NCBI RefSeq assembly: GCF_030732845.1 | Contig: NZ_JASHKA010000028.1 | Span: forward strand, 1-64,000 | DNA length: 64,000 bases | Direction of reading: 5' to 3' | From: Roseibium sp. MMSF_3544 | GTDB taxonomy: Bacteria; Pseudomonadota; Alphaproteobacteria; Rhizobiales; Stappiaceae | Shown: one piece after another, positions 18,317 to 26,932 of the stretch | Numbering within the stretch: position 1 is the stretch's first letter | Layout: each line of letters starts with the position of its first letter | Notes under the pieces: generated by a model | Seen by the model: the letters and a program-made list of their open reading frames with translations, nothing else | Database searches by the model: none | What the model was told of the DNA's origin: nothing | Made by a program: the position numbers and the translations under genes

Positions 18317-19312
18317 ATGTTGCTCTCTCAGATTCTGGATCCGGAAGGAAACCGCGCCGTGGTCGCACGCAACGGCAGCGAAGCGGGTGTCCTCAAAGGG
18401 GTCTCATCGACCTATCAACTCGTCATGGATGCCATCGCGAGCGGTCAAAGCCTTGCTGAACGTATCCGCAATCACGAACTGGGGCCTGCTGTCGACCTTG
18501 AGAAGCTGGCCGACGAAGGTCGCCTGCTCCTGCCGATCCAACACCCTGACCCGGCGCACATGCATTTGACGGGAACAGGACTGACCCATCTCGGGTCGGC
18601 GGCAACGCGGGACGCCATGCACGCAAAGACAGAGACCGACGAGACCAAACTCACCGATTCCATGAAGATGTTCCGCATGGGCCTGGAGAACGGCAAGCCT
18701 GCCAATGGCCACCCCGGTGTGCAGCCCGAGTGGTTCTACAAGGGCAACGGAACCACCGCGGTCGCACCCGGCGGCGATCTGGTCAGCCCGGGCTTTTGCG
18801 ACGATGGCGGCGAGGAGCCCGAGGTCGCCGGTATCTATGTCATCGGACCGGACGGAACGCCGCACCGTGTCGGGTTTGCGCTTGCGAACGAGTTTTCCGA
18901 TCACGTCATGGAGCGGCAAAACTATCTCTACCTGGCCCATTCGAAGCTGCGCCCGGCGTCCTTCGGGCCGGAACTGCGCGTCGGAGACCTGCCGGACCAC
19001 GTCGCCGGGACCAGCCGAATTATCCGTGACGGTGACGTTTTGTGGGAAAAGCCCTTCCTGTCAGGTGAAAGCAACATGTCTCACAATCTGGCCAATCTGG
19101 AGCATCATCACTTCAAGTACGGCCTCTTCTGCCAACCGGGCGATGTGCATGTGCATATGTTCGGAACGGCGACGCTTTCCTTTGCCGATGGCATTTCCTG
19201 CAAGCATGGGGACGTGGTTGAAATCGCCGCAACCAGTTTCGGTGTTCCGTTGAAAAATCGCCTGACCTTTGAGGCAAAGGACGCCAGCATGACGTCGGTC
19301 CGGGTCTTGTAG
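18317..19312 (+). CDS. gguC: GguC / AraD1-family protein
   Basis: A 331-residue protein starting 4 bases after gguB. It is the GguC protein always found with this transporter and is annotated in alphaproteobacteria as AraD1. The C-terminal half resembles the fumarylacetoacetate hydrolase fold, with acidic ligand-rich segments (EEPEVAGIYVIGPDGT). FAH-fold enzymes act as 2-keto-3-deoxy-sugar-acid dehydratases, so processing of the product of the next gene is plausible. This role is inference; GguC biochemistry is poorly established. Confidence 0.75.
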   Translation: MLLSQILDPEGNRAVVARNGSEAGVLKGVSSTYQLVMDAIASGQSLAERIRNHELGPAVDLEKLADEGRLLLPIQHPDPAHMHLTGTGLTHLGSAATRDAMHAKTETDETKLTDSMKMFRMGLENGKPANGHPGVQPEWFYKGNGTTAVAPGGDLVSPGFCDDGGEEPEVAGIYVIGPDGTPHRVGFALANEFSDHVMERQNYLYLAHSKLRPASFGPELRVGDLPDHVAGTSRIIRDGDVLWEKPFLSGESNMSHNLANLEHHHFKYGLFCQPGDVHVHMFGTATLSFADGISCKHGDVVEIAATSFGVPLKNRLTFEAKDASMTSVRVL

Positions 19313-19316
19313 CACG

Positions 19317-21059
19317 ATGGCCTTCAGACCCGCAGAATGGCCCCGGAAACTGAGATCGGCGGAGTGGTTCGGCGGCGACAGCCGGGACAACATCTACCAT
19401 CGCAGCTGGATGAAGAACCAGGGTTTGCCGGACGATCTGTTCGACGGGCGCCCGGTCATCGGCATCTGCAATACATGGTCACAGCTTACACCCTGCAATG
19501 CCCATCTGCGGGACCTCGCCGAACGCGTCAAACACGGCATATACGAAGCTGGCGGGTTTCCGGTCGAGTTTCCGGTCTTTTCGACGGGCGAGAGCACATT
19601 GCGGCCGACAGCGATGATGTTCCGCAACCTTGCCAGCATGGATGTCGAGGAAGCCATTCGCGGAACACCACTGGACGGCGTCGTTTTGCTGGTTGGGTGT
19701 GACAAGACGACCCCGTCGCTGCTGATGGGAGCTGCATCCGTCGATTTGCCGGCGATCGTAGTCTCTGGCGGACCCATGCTGAACGGCTGGTTTCACGGCG
19801 AACGTGTCGGTTCGGGTACGCATCTTTGGAAGTTTTCCGAAGCGGTCAAAGCCGGCAAAATGACCCGCGAAGAGTTTCTGGAAGCCGAGGTTTCCATGAG
19901 CCGGTCACCCGGCAGCTGCAACACCATGGGCACGGCGTCCACAATGGCCTCGATGGCGGAAGCTCTCGGGATGGCGCTTTCCGGAAATGCCGCCATTCCC
20001 GCAGTGGACAGCCGGCGGCGGGTTATGGCGCATCTGTCGGGCCGGCGTATCGTCCAGATGGTGAAGGACGATCTGAAACCGTCGGATATCCTGACCCGGG
20101 AAGCCTTTGAGAACGCGATCCGAACCAATGGTGCGATTGGCGGATCGACCAACGCCGTCATTCATCTGCTTGCAATTGCCGGCCGCGCCGATATCGATCT
20201 CACGCTTGATGACTGGGACCGGCTTGGCCGCGACATCCCGACGATCGTCAATCTGATGCCGTCCGGGAAATACCTGATGGAGGAGTTTTTCTACGCAGGC
20301 GGCCTCCCCGTCGTGATCAGGCACCTCGGCGAAGCCGGTTTGTTAAACAAGGAGGCCATCACGGTCTCTGGCGAGACAGTCTGGGATCAGGTGAAGACTG
20401 TCACGAACTGGAACGACGACGTTATCCTGCCCGTTGACAGAGCACTGACCGATCAGGGCGGCATAGCCGTTCTCAAGGGTAACCTGTCTCCGAACGGTGC
20501 CGTCCTGAAGCCCTCAGCTGCGTCTCCGCATCTGTTGAAACACCGCGGCCGCGCGGTCGTCTTTGAAGACATTGACGACTACAAGCTCAGGATCAACGAT
20601 GAAGATCTCGACATTGACGAGACCTGCATCATGGTGCTCAAGAATTGCGGACCCAAAGGATATCCCGGGCTCTCGGAAGTCGGCAATATGGGCTTGCCCC
20701 CGAAAGTCCTGCGCAAGGGCATCACCGACATGATCCGTATTTCCGACGCGAGAATGTCGGGCACGGCGTATGGGACGGTTATTCTACACACGGCACCTGA
20801 AGCTGCGGCGGGCGGACCCCTGGCAGTCGTTCGTACAGGTGACCTGATTGAACTGGATGTTCCAAATCGCAGTCTTCACCTGGAGATTTCCGACGAGGAG
20901 CTGCAACAACGGCTGAAGGCCTGGGTGCCTCGTCACACTGTGCCGGAAAGCGGCTACGCCCGCCTCTTTCACGATCACGTTCAGGGTGCGGACACAGGGG
21001 CTGATTTCGACTTTCTCATTGGCTGCCGCGGGTCGGCGGTACCGAAGGATTCACACTGA
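19317..21059 (+). CDS. IlvD/Edd-family aldonate dehydratase, probably L-arabinonate dehydratase
   Basis: A 580-residue protein very similar in length and sequence to the L-arabinonate dehydratase of Rhizobium leguminosarum, a [2Fe-2S] enzyme converting L-arabinonate (also D-fuconate, D-galactonate) to the 2-keto-3-deoxy acid. Cluster cysteines C60 (LTPCNAH), C128 (VGCDKT) and C201 (GSCNTMG) sit in the expected spacing. It starts 4 bases after gguC. Its linkage to a sugar 1-dehydrogenase supports pentonate/hexonate specificity rather than branched-chain amino acid synthesis. Confidence 0.85.
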   Translation: MAFRPAEWPRKLRSAEWFGGDSRDNIYHRSWMKNQGLPDDLFDGRPVIGICNTWSQLTPCNAHLRDLAERVKHGIYEAGGFPVEFPVFSTGESTLRPTAMMFRNLASMDVEEAIRGTPLDGVVLLVGCDKTTPSLLMGAASVDLPAIVVSGGPMLNGWFHGERVGSGTHLWKFSEAVKAGKMTREEFLEAEVSMSRSPGSCNTMGTASTMASMAEALGMALSGNAAIPAVDSRRRVMAHLSGRRIVQMVKDDLKPSDILTREAFENAIRTNGAIGGSTNAVIHLLAIAGRADIDLTLDDWDRLGRDIPTIVNLMPSGKYLMEEFFYAGGLPVVIRHLGEAGLLNKEAITVSGETVWDQVKTVTNWNDDVILPVDRALTDQGGIAVLKGNLSPNGAVLKPSAASPHLLKHRGRAVVFEDIDDYKLRINDEDLDIDETCIMVLKNCGPKGYPGLSEVGNMGLPPKVLRKGITDMIRISDARMSGTAYGTVILHTAPEAAAGGPLAVVRTGDLIELDVPNRSLHLEISDEELQQRLKAWVPRHTVPESGYARLFHDHVQGADTGADFDFLIGCRGSAVPKDSH

Positions 21060-21982
21060 TGGCTGAAAAACTGGCGCTGGTCGGCATTGGCAAGATTGCC
21101 CGCGACCAGCACATTCCGGCAATATCCGGAAATCCCGACTGGTCACTGGAGGCGACTGTCAGCAGGCATGCATCGGTCGACGGGATTGCCGCCTATCAAA
21201 CGCTTGGTTCACTTTTGGCAGAGCGTCCGGACATTTCGACGATCTCGCTCGCAATTCCGCCCCAGCCCCGATTTGACTATGCGAAAGCAGCCCTTGCGGC
21301 CGGTAAACATGTCATGCTCGAAAAACCGCCCGGTCAAAGCCTGGCGGAGTGTTTTGCCCTCGAAACGCTCGCGAGAAACATGGGCGTCTCGATCTTTGCA
21401 ACGTGGCATTCCCGGTTCGCGGATTGTGTGCCCGACCTCAAGAGCTGGCTGGCGCCTCGCGACCTCAAACGACTTCGCATTGTCTGGAAAGAGGACGTTC
21501 GGCATTGGCATCCCGGTCAGGAATGGATCTGGGAACCGGGCGGCATGGGTGTTTTCGATCCCGGGATCAATGCCCTGTCGATCATGACCGAGATCCTGCC
21601 TCACGGCGTCCACGTCAGCGAGGCGACGCTCGAATATCCGGAAAACCGGGCAACCCCGATCGCCGCAGAACTCAGATTCGCCGACCCGACCGGAGCCGAT
21701 GTGTCGGCCGTCTTCGATTGGCGGCAGGAAGGTCTGCAGACTTGGGATATTGAAATCGAAACCGCAGACGGAAACGCCCGCTTGTCGCTGGGAGGAGAAA
21801 AGCTCGAGATCAACGGCGAGCTGATCAAAGAAGGCTCCAACAACGAATATCCAAACCTTTATGCAAAGATGTTCGATCTGGTTCGCAACCGGGACCGTGA
21901 TATGGATTTATCACCCTTCATCCATGTCTGTGACGCTCTTTCTCTCGGCCGCAGACTTATCACCGCCCCGTTCCACTATTAG
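21059..21982 (+). CDS. Gfo/Idh/MocA-family L-arabinose/D-galactose 1-dehydrogenase
   Basis: A 307-residue NAD(P)-dependent oxidoreductase. The Rossmann start LALVGIGKIARDQHIPAI, the EKPPGQSLAE motif and the segment WKEDVRHWHPGQEWIWEPGG...FDPGINALS closely follow Azospirillum L-arabinose 1-dehydrogenase and the rhizobial D-galactose 1-dehydrogenase. It oxidises the aldose to the lactone. The ATG overlaps the dehydratase stop by one base (TGATG). No lactonase follows in the operon. Confidence 0.85.
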   Translation: MAEKLALVGIGKIARDQHIPAISGNPDWSLEATVSRHASVDGIAAYQTLGSLLAERPDISTISLAIPPQPRFDYAKAALAAGKHVMLEKPPGQSLAECFALETLARNMGVSIFATWHSRFADCVPDLKSWLAPRDLKRLRIVWKEDVRHWHPGQEWIWEPGGMGVFDPGINALSIMTEILPHGVHVSEATLEYPENRATPIAAELRFADPTGADVSAVFDWRQEGLQTWDIEIETADGNARLSLGGEKLEINGELIKEGSNNEYPNLYAKMFDLVRNRDRDMDLSPFIHVCDALSLGRRLITAPFHY

Positions 21983-22028
21983 GGTCTTTGCCGGGCGAAC
22001 GGCTTTCCGGTGTTTGGGGGCAAACCTT

Positions 22029-23408
22029 CTAATTCACCGGTGTTTCGCCAGCGAGCTTTCCCAACACCACCGCGCTCAAGAGGCCGTTTCCGGAGAGATA
22101 TCCGCTGTCCCTGCTGCCGGAAACACCACAGGCAGCGCCCCCGCAGGCAAAAAGATTGGGAAACATCGTGCCGTCGGTCCGATAGACCCGCGCAGCTTCT
22201 CCCGTTCGGAGCCCGCCCTGGGTGTGAAAGAGGGCCCCGGTGACACGGACACCGAAAAAGGGTGCGTGAAGACCAGGGCCGTTGAAGATACGGCCGAACG
22301 CGTCAGCACCATCCGTTGGAATGGCCTGCATGGTCTCCAGAAAAGGGGCCGCGGGAAGTCCGAATTCTGCCGCAAGACCGTCAAGCGTTTCTGAAGTCTT
22401 GATGGCTCCGGCAGCTTCTGCCTGCTTGAAATCTTCAAATTGCCGGGCAATGCCGGCAATCCGGCCGTCGAAGATCGCATAGGCTTCTGAATTTGGCTGG
22501 GCGAGCACCGCGCGCGCTGCTTCCGAATAGCCCTTGGTCTCGTTCCAGAAACGCTGCCCCTCACAATTGACCTGGACACCGCCCTCCATGATCACCGCCC
22601 AAGTGATCAGAATGCCATGGGGATGGGCGACATTGCCGTGCCCCTGATAAGCGTTCAGTTGGCGCAGATCTGCGCCAATTTCCCGACCCCAGAGCAGCGC
22701 CTCGCCTCGGTTGCCGTCATGACCGAACCAGAGACCGTTTTCAATCTCGGGCATGAGCTGATGCACCAGGTCGCGATTACCGCCAAAGCCGTTGCAGGCC
22801 AGAACAAGCTTGTCGCAACCGATCGTCTCAACGCCGCCGTCAGGACGCGTGACCGCAACACCCGATATCCGACCGTTTTCCAGATATAGGCGATGGGCGC
22901 GGCGTTCACAGACGATATCAATCCCGGCGGCCTCGCAGGTTGCCCGCAACCTGTCGATCAGTTCCGCGCCCGAGCGTGTCGGCAGACCATGCATGCGCCT
23001 TTGGCTGTGGCCCGGATAATCAAAATTGGTGACCACGGAAAACGGCAGCCCAAATGCATCTGTCAGCCAGTCGATCACCGGACCGGAGGCTTGCGCCAGG
23101 CGGTCGACCAGCGCTTGTTCATTCTCACCGTCAGCCTTTGCCTGGATGTCGTCCGCAAACTGTGCCGCAGTATCTTCGATACCGGCAGCCGCCTGGGCCA
23201 TTGTTCCGGCGGCCGGGATCAGTCCGGCGGAAAGGGCCGTTGAGCCTTGCGGCACCGGATCGGCCTCTATCACCAGCACCGATTGTCGGGCCTCCTGGGC
23301 TGCGAGCGCGGCCACAAGTCCGCCTGCACCGGCCCCGATGATCAGGGTTTCGCACGTCAGATCGACGGATTCAGGAGCCTCGGTGACGTCAGGTTTCATT
23401 GCGGTCAT
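22029..23408 (-). CDS. FAD-dependent oxidoreductase, fumarate-reductase/TcuA-like
   Basis: A 459-residue flavoprotein of the FAD_binding_2 family. The dinucleotide motif IIGAGAGGLVAALAA is near residue 25, and the C-terminal FAD motif (FACGGAACGVSGSRDSGYLSGNGLLSAVVLG) is intact. The start is ATG at 23408 with AAGGGCG upstream, overlapping the lyase gene; the frame also extends to TTG 23414. Relatives dehydrogenate or reduce C=C bonds next to carboxylates (fumarate, tricarballylate, 3-ketosteroids). As last gene of the hyu operon it probably acts on an unsaturated or saturated dicarboxylate intermediate. Confidence 0.8.
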   Translation of the reverse strand: MTAMKPDVTEAPESVDLTCETLIIGAGAGGLVAALAAQEARQSVLVIEADPVPQGSTALSAGLIPAAGTMAQAAAGIEDTAAQFADDIQAKADGENEQALVDRLAQASGPVIDWLTDAFGLPFSVVTNFDYPGHSQRRMHGLPTRSGAELIDRLRATCEAAGIDIVCERRAHRLYLENGRISGVAVTRPDGGVETIGCDKLVLACNGFGGNRDLVHQLMPEIENGLWFGHDGNRGEALLWGREIGADLRQLNAYQGHGNVAHPHGILITWAVIMEGGVQVNCEGQRFWNETKGYSEAARAVLAQPNSEAYAIFDGRIAGIARQFEDFKQAEAAGAIKTSETLDGLAAEFGLPAAPFLETMQAIPTDGADAFGRIFNGPGLHAPFFGVRVTGALFHTQGGLRTGEAARVYRTDGTMFPNLFACGGAACGVSGSRDSGYLSGNGLLSAVVLGKLAGETPVN

Positions 23409-24255
23409 AGGCAACGCCCTTGGCGAGCATTTCCGCCGTGCCGATCACACCGTTCAGACCGCCGAAATCAAACATTCTGTCTGCAAAGGGCCGGTTGCTG
23501 CCATGCTGGTGGAGGCTCTGGTAATAGTCCTGCGCAGTGCGCGCGAGCGCGCGGACTATGCCGCCCGGGAAAATGACGATGGAGTAGCCCTGCTCTTCCA
23601 GATCCTCAGCACCGGTTATTGGCGTCGCGCCACCTTCGACCATATTGGCCAGGAGCGGAATGCGGCCCTCAAAACGACGGGCAATATCTGACAACTGTTC
23701 CCGGGATTGCGGCGCTTCGATAAAGAGCACGTCGGCGCCTGCCTCCAGATAGGTTTCGGCACGGTCAAGCGCCGCCTGATAGTCTTCGACCGCAATGGCA
23801 TCCGTACGCGCGATGATCAGGGTTTCGGCAGAGCTGCGCGCATCGGCCATTGCGCGGACCTTGCCAGCCATTTCCTCCACCGGGATCAGCGACTTGTCCG
23901 AAAGGTGACCGCACCGCTTGGGATAGGTCTGGTCCTCCACCTGAAGTGCTGACGCCCCGGCCCGCTCATATTGGCGCATCGTGCGCTGTGCATTGAGCGC
24001 GTTGCCGAAGCCTGTGTCCGCGTCGATGATGACCGGCAACTCAGTGCGGTCGGCAATCAGCGACATGGTGTCGGCCATCTCCGTCACAGCCGTCAGGCCG
24101 ATATCGGGCCGCCCAAGGCGGGTATAAGCAACCGCAGCTCCACTCAGATAAAGAGCTTCAAACCCTGCCGCGGTCGCCAACGACGCGGTCAGACCGTCAT
24201 AGACGCCTGGTGCGATCAGGATGTTTTTTTCTTGAAGGCGTTGTTTCAGGCTCAT
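23389..24255 (-). CDS. Isocitrate lyase/PEP mutase-family carbon-carbon lyase
   Basis: A 288-residue TIM-barrel enzyme. The metal-binding segment DADTGFGN is near residue 80 and the catalytic-loop motif KRCGH near 112-116, which marks lyases (2-methylisocitrate, dimethylmalate) and oxaloacetate decarboxylases rather than PEP mutase. The start overlaps the preceding stop (ATGA). Members cleave 2-hydroxy-dicarboxylates into pyruvate or glyoxylate plus an acid. With LeuC/LeuD-type subunits on the opposite arm it could form a hydrate-then-cleave pair. Confidence 0.85.
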   Translation of the reverse strand: MSLKQRLQEKNILIAPGVYDGLTASLATAAGFEALYLSGAAVAYTRLGRPDIGLTAVTEMADTMSLIADRTELPVIIDADTGFGNALNAQRTMRQYERAGASALQVEDQTYPKRCGHLSDKSLIPVEEMAGKVRAMADARSSAETLIIARTDAIAVEDYQAALDRAETYLEAGADVLFIEAPQSREQLSDIARRFEGRIPLLANMVEGGATPITGAEDLEEQGYSIVIFPGGIVRALARTAQDYYQSLHQHGSNRPFADRMFDFGGLNGVIGTAEMLAKGVAYDRNET

Positions 24256-24872
24256 GATTTTGCCTCCAGCCAGGTCAGCACGTCCTGGCAGCTCATTTCG
24301 TGGGTCACGGTTGCCAGCGACAGAAGTGTTGCCTCATGGACGTCTGCTTTGAAGGCGGCGCTGCCATCGGTCAGCAGGACCGTTTCAATGTTGCGCAAAT
24401 GCGCGTCCCGCAATGTGGAGGCCACACCGCCATTGGTCACGATGCCGCCGACGATCAGATTGTCGATGCCGACTGCGCGCATGATGTATTCAAGCCGTGT
24501 CTGGTAAAAAGCCGAGTACGCCACCTTTTCGACCACGAAATCAGCCGGATAGAGCGCGTCGACCAGCGTGTTGCCGAAGCTGCCCGGCGCGAAGTCTCCC
24601 TTGCCCAGAAAAGGGCGCAGCTTTTTGAGATGCGGCGCGATCAACGGCTCACCCCTGGCATCGGGAACAAGCGTGAACTGCGCCGAAATGTAATAGCCGC
24701 CGTGCTCGCGCAAGGCTGCGACCAGCGGCACAATGCGCTCAGGCAGAACGGCAATGCTGTCAGCGGTCTGTCCGGCGCGGCCGTAAGCCCCTTCCGGATG
24801 GATGAAGTCGTTTTGCAGATCGATCGTCAGGAGTGCTGTCCTGGACAGGTCCCAAGTGTTCGGCTCGCTCAT
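24252..24872 (-). CDS. Isochorismatase-fold protein lacking the catalytic cysteine
   Basis: A 206-residue protein of the cysteine hydrolase superfamily. D18 (LTIDLQNDF) and K116 (VEKVAYS) of the triad are present. The canonical TNxCV motif reads TNGGV (146-150), so the nucleophile is Gly149. True isochorismatases (EntB, PhzD) also lack Cys, while amidases and nicotinamidases need it. Amide hydrolysis by the usual mechanism is therefore unlikely, and vinyl-ether hydrolysis or another role is possible. ATGA overlaps on both sides place it firmly in the hyu operon. Confidence 0.82.
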   Translation of the reverse strand: MSEPNTWDLSRTALLTIDLQNDFIHPEGAYGRAGQTADSIAVLPERIVPLVAALREHGGYYISAQFTLVPDARGEPLIAPHLKKLRPFLGKGDFAPGSFGNTLVDALYPADFVVEKVAYSAFYQTRLEYIMRAVGIDNLIVGGIVTNGGVASTLRDAHLRNIETVLLTDGSAAFKADVHEATLLSLATVTHEMSCQDVLTWLEAKS

Positions 24873-26932
24873 GACTGCTCCTTGGAAGGTTCGATGATCG
24901 TGTTGCCAAAGGTGTCGACACGCGCCTGCAGGTCCGGTTCGACAAGCACCGTCGTGTCCGGTTGTTCCAGGATGGCGGGTCCTTGAATGACGGCTCCCAC
25001 GGGAAGCGCCAGACGGTCGTAGATTGCAGTCTCGTACCAGTCTGCACCAAAATGAACATTGCGGGTTGTTCTGGGCACCGGCGCGCCCTCGCCCGTTGGC
25101 GCCAGGGCCCGCAAATCGAATTTTGGCCGGAGCCCGGTTACCGCGCTGCGCAGGTTCAAGATGCGCCGCACGCCGTTTTCCAGCAGCCTGCCGAAGGTCG
25201 TTTCATAAGCCGCATCGAACGCGGCTTCGATCTCCGCTTTTGTGGGGGGCAGGACGCTGTTCTGCTCGGTGCGGACGCTCAGCGGCACGGAAACCGTGTG
25301 CGTCTGACCGACATAAGCCATGTCCAGTTCAAAGCTCAGCACCCGGCTCTCAAAGCGTGTTCGAGCCGCATCGAGCATTGCAAGACCCTGATTCACATGG
25401 GCCTGCATGAAAGCGGCCAGCGCGGTCACATCCAGTTGGCCCACCAGCGAATTGATCGTCTGGACAAAGTCCTGGCGCATATCGGCAATGACGCAGCCCA
25501 TCGCAGAGGTGACGCCGGGATAGCGCGGGACGATAGCCCGGGCGATACCGACATCCTTCAGCATCGCGCCGGCGTGAAGGGCGCCGCCGCCGCCAAAGGG
25601 CATGAAGGCAAAACGTTTCGGGTCAAAACCCCGTTCGATACTTACCAGGCGGATCGCCCCGGCCATCCGGGAATTGGCCACCCGCAGGATGGCCTCTGCG
25701 GCCTGAACAGTGTCCAGAGAGAGCGAGCGCCCGACATGCAGATCGATGGCCTCGGAAGCAGCCGCCACATCGAGCCTTTCAAGCTTTCCGCCAATCGGGT
25801 TGTCCGGATCGATACGGCCAAGGACGACATTGGCATCCGTCACGGTCGGGCGGGTGTTCCCCAATCCGTAGGCAACGGGTCCAGGATTCGATCCGGCGCT
25901 CTCCGGGCCGATGTTCAGCAACCCGCCCTTGTCGACCCAGGCAATGGACCCGCCGCCCGCGCCAATCGTCGTGATTTCGATCATGGGCGTGCGCACCACC
26001 ATGCCGAAATCGATTGCCGTTTGAGGAGAGAGCATCGAGTGGCCGTCCGAGATCAGAGAGACATCGAAGCTCGTGCCGCCCATGTCCCCGGTGATCACGT
26101 TGTCGAACCCCGCTGAGGAGGCAATGTAACCGGCAGCGATCACCCCAGCCGCAGGCCCTGATAGCGCCGTCCTCACGGGCAAACGGCAAGCGGTATCAAC
26201 CGCCATGACGCCGCCATTGGACTGCACGATCATGAATTCACCGTCGAAACCGCCCGATGTCAGGGCGCGCTCAAGCCGGTCCAGGTACCCGGAGACTTCC
26301 GGCTGCAGATAGGCGTTGAGCGCAGTCGTTGAAAACCGTTCGAATTCCCGGATTTCCGGCAGGATTTCAGACGACGCGGACACATGGGGGCTTTGCCAGA
26401 TCTCGCGGACGGCCGCGACGGCCGCTGCCTCGTTTTCCGGATTGGCATAGGCATTGGCAAAGAGGATTGCGACCGCGTCGCAGCCCTGCGCCTGAAGCAG
26501 TCTCGCCGCCGCGCGTACTGCCTCGAGATCGACCGGTGTCCGGATCGTGCCATCAGCAAGCGTGCGCTCCGGCACTTCCAGCCGGTTCCGACGATCGACA
26601 ACCGGTTCAAAATCGCCTCGAAGGCCCCAGGTTCTTGGCCGGTCCCGGCGACGCATTTCGAGAACGTCGCGCAGGCCCTCGGTGCAGATGACACCTGTTG
26701 TCGCGCCCTTGCGCTCCAAAAGCGCATTGGTGCCCGCGGTCGTGCCATGAACCACAACGGATATCTCCGAAAGGTCGGTGACCCGCTGCGAAATCCCGTC
26801 GAGAAATCCGCCCGACTGGTCCGGGCGCGTGGTCGGTACCTTTGCGACGGACGCCGTGCCGTCCGTCTCGTTCAGAACGAATATGTCGGTAAACGTGCCG
26901 CCGACATCGACGCCAATCATGCGCGTGCTCAT
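24869..26932 (-). CDS. hyuA: Hydantoinase/oxoprolinase subunit A (HyuA)
   Basis: A 687-residue protein of the ATP-dependent hydantoinase/5-oxoprolinase A family. The start MSTRMIGVDVGGTFTD at 26932 makes an ATGA overlap with hyuB; the frame continues upstream without similarity. The N-terminal phosphate loop (GVDVGGTFTDIFV) and the central GDMGGTSFDVSLI are actin-fold nucleotide motifs. It acts with HyuB to open cyclic amides or imides (N-methylhydantoin, 5-oxoproline) at the expense of ATP. The natural substrate here is unknown. Confidence 0.92.
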   Translation of the reverse strand: MSTRMIGVDVGGTFTDIFVLNETDGTASVAKVPTTRPDQSGGFLDGISQRVTDLSEISVVVHGTTAGTNALLERKGATTGVICTEGLRDVLEMRRRDRPRTWGLRGDFEPVVDRRNRLEVPERTLADGTIRTPVDLEAVRAAARLLQAQGCDAVAILFANAYANPENEAAAVAAVREIWQSPHVSASSEILPEIREFERFSTTALNAYLQPEVSGYLDRLERALTSGGFDGEFMIVQSNGGVMAVDTACRLPVRTALSGPAAGVIAAGYIASSAGFDNVITGDMGGTSFDVSLISDGHSMLSPQTAIDFGMVVRTPMIEITTIGAGGGSIAWVDKGGLLNIGPESAGSNPGPVAYGLGNTRPTVTDANVVLGRIDPDNPIGGKLERLDVAAASEAIDLHVGRSLSLDTVQAAEAILRVANSRMAGAIRLVSIERGFDPKRFAFMPFGGGGALHAGAMLKDVGIARAIVPRYPGVTSAMGCVIADMRQDFVQTINSLVGQLDVTALAAFMQAHVNQGLAMLDAARTRFESRVLSFELDMAYVGQTHTVSVPLSVRTEQNSVLPPTKAEIEAAFDAAYETTFGRLLENGVRRILNLRSAVTGLRPKFDLRALAPTGEGAPVPRTTRNVHFGADWYETAIYDRLALPVGAVIQGPAILEQPDTTVLVEPDLQARVDTFGNTIIEPSKEQS

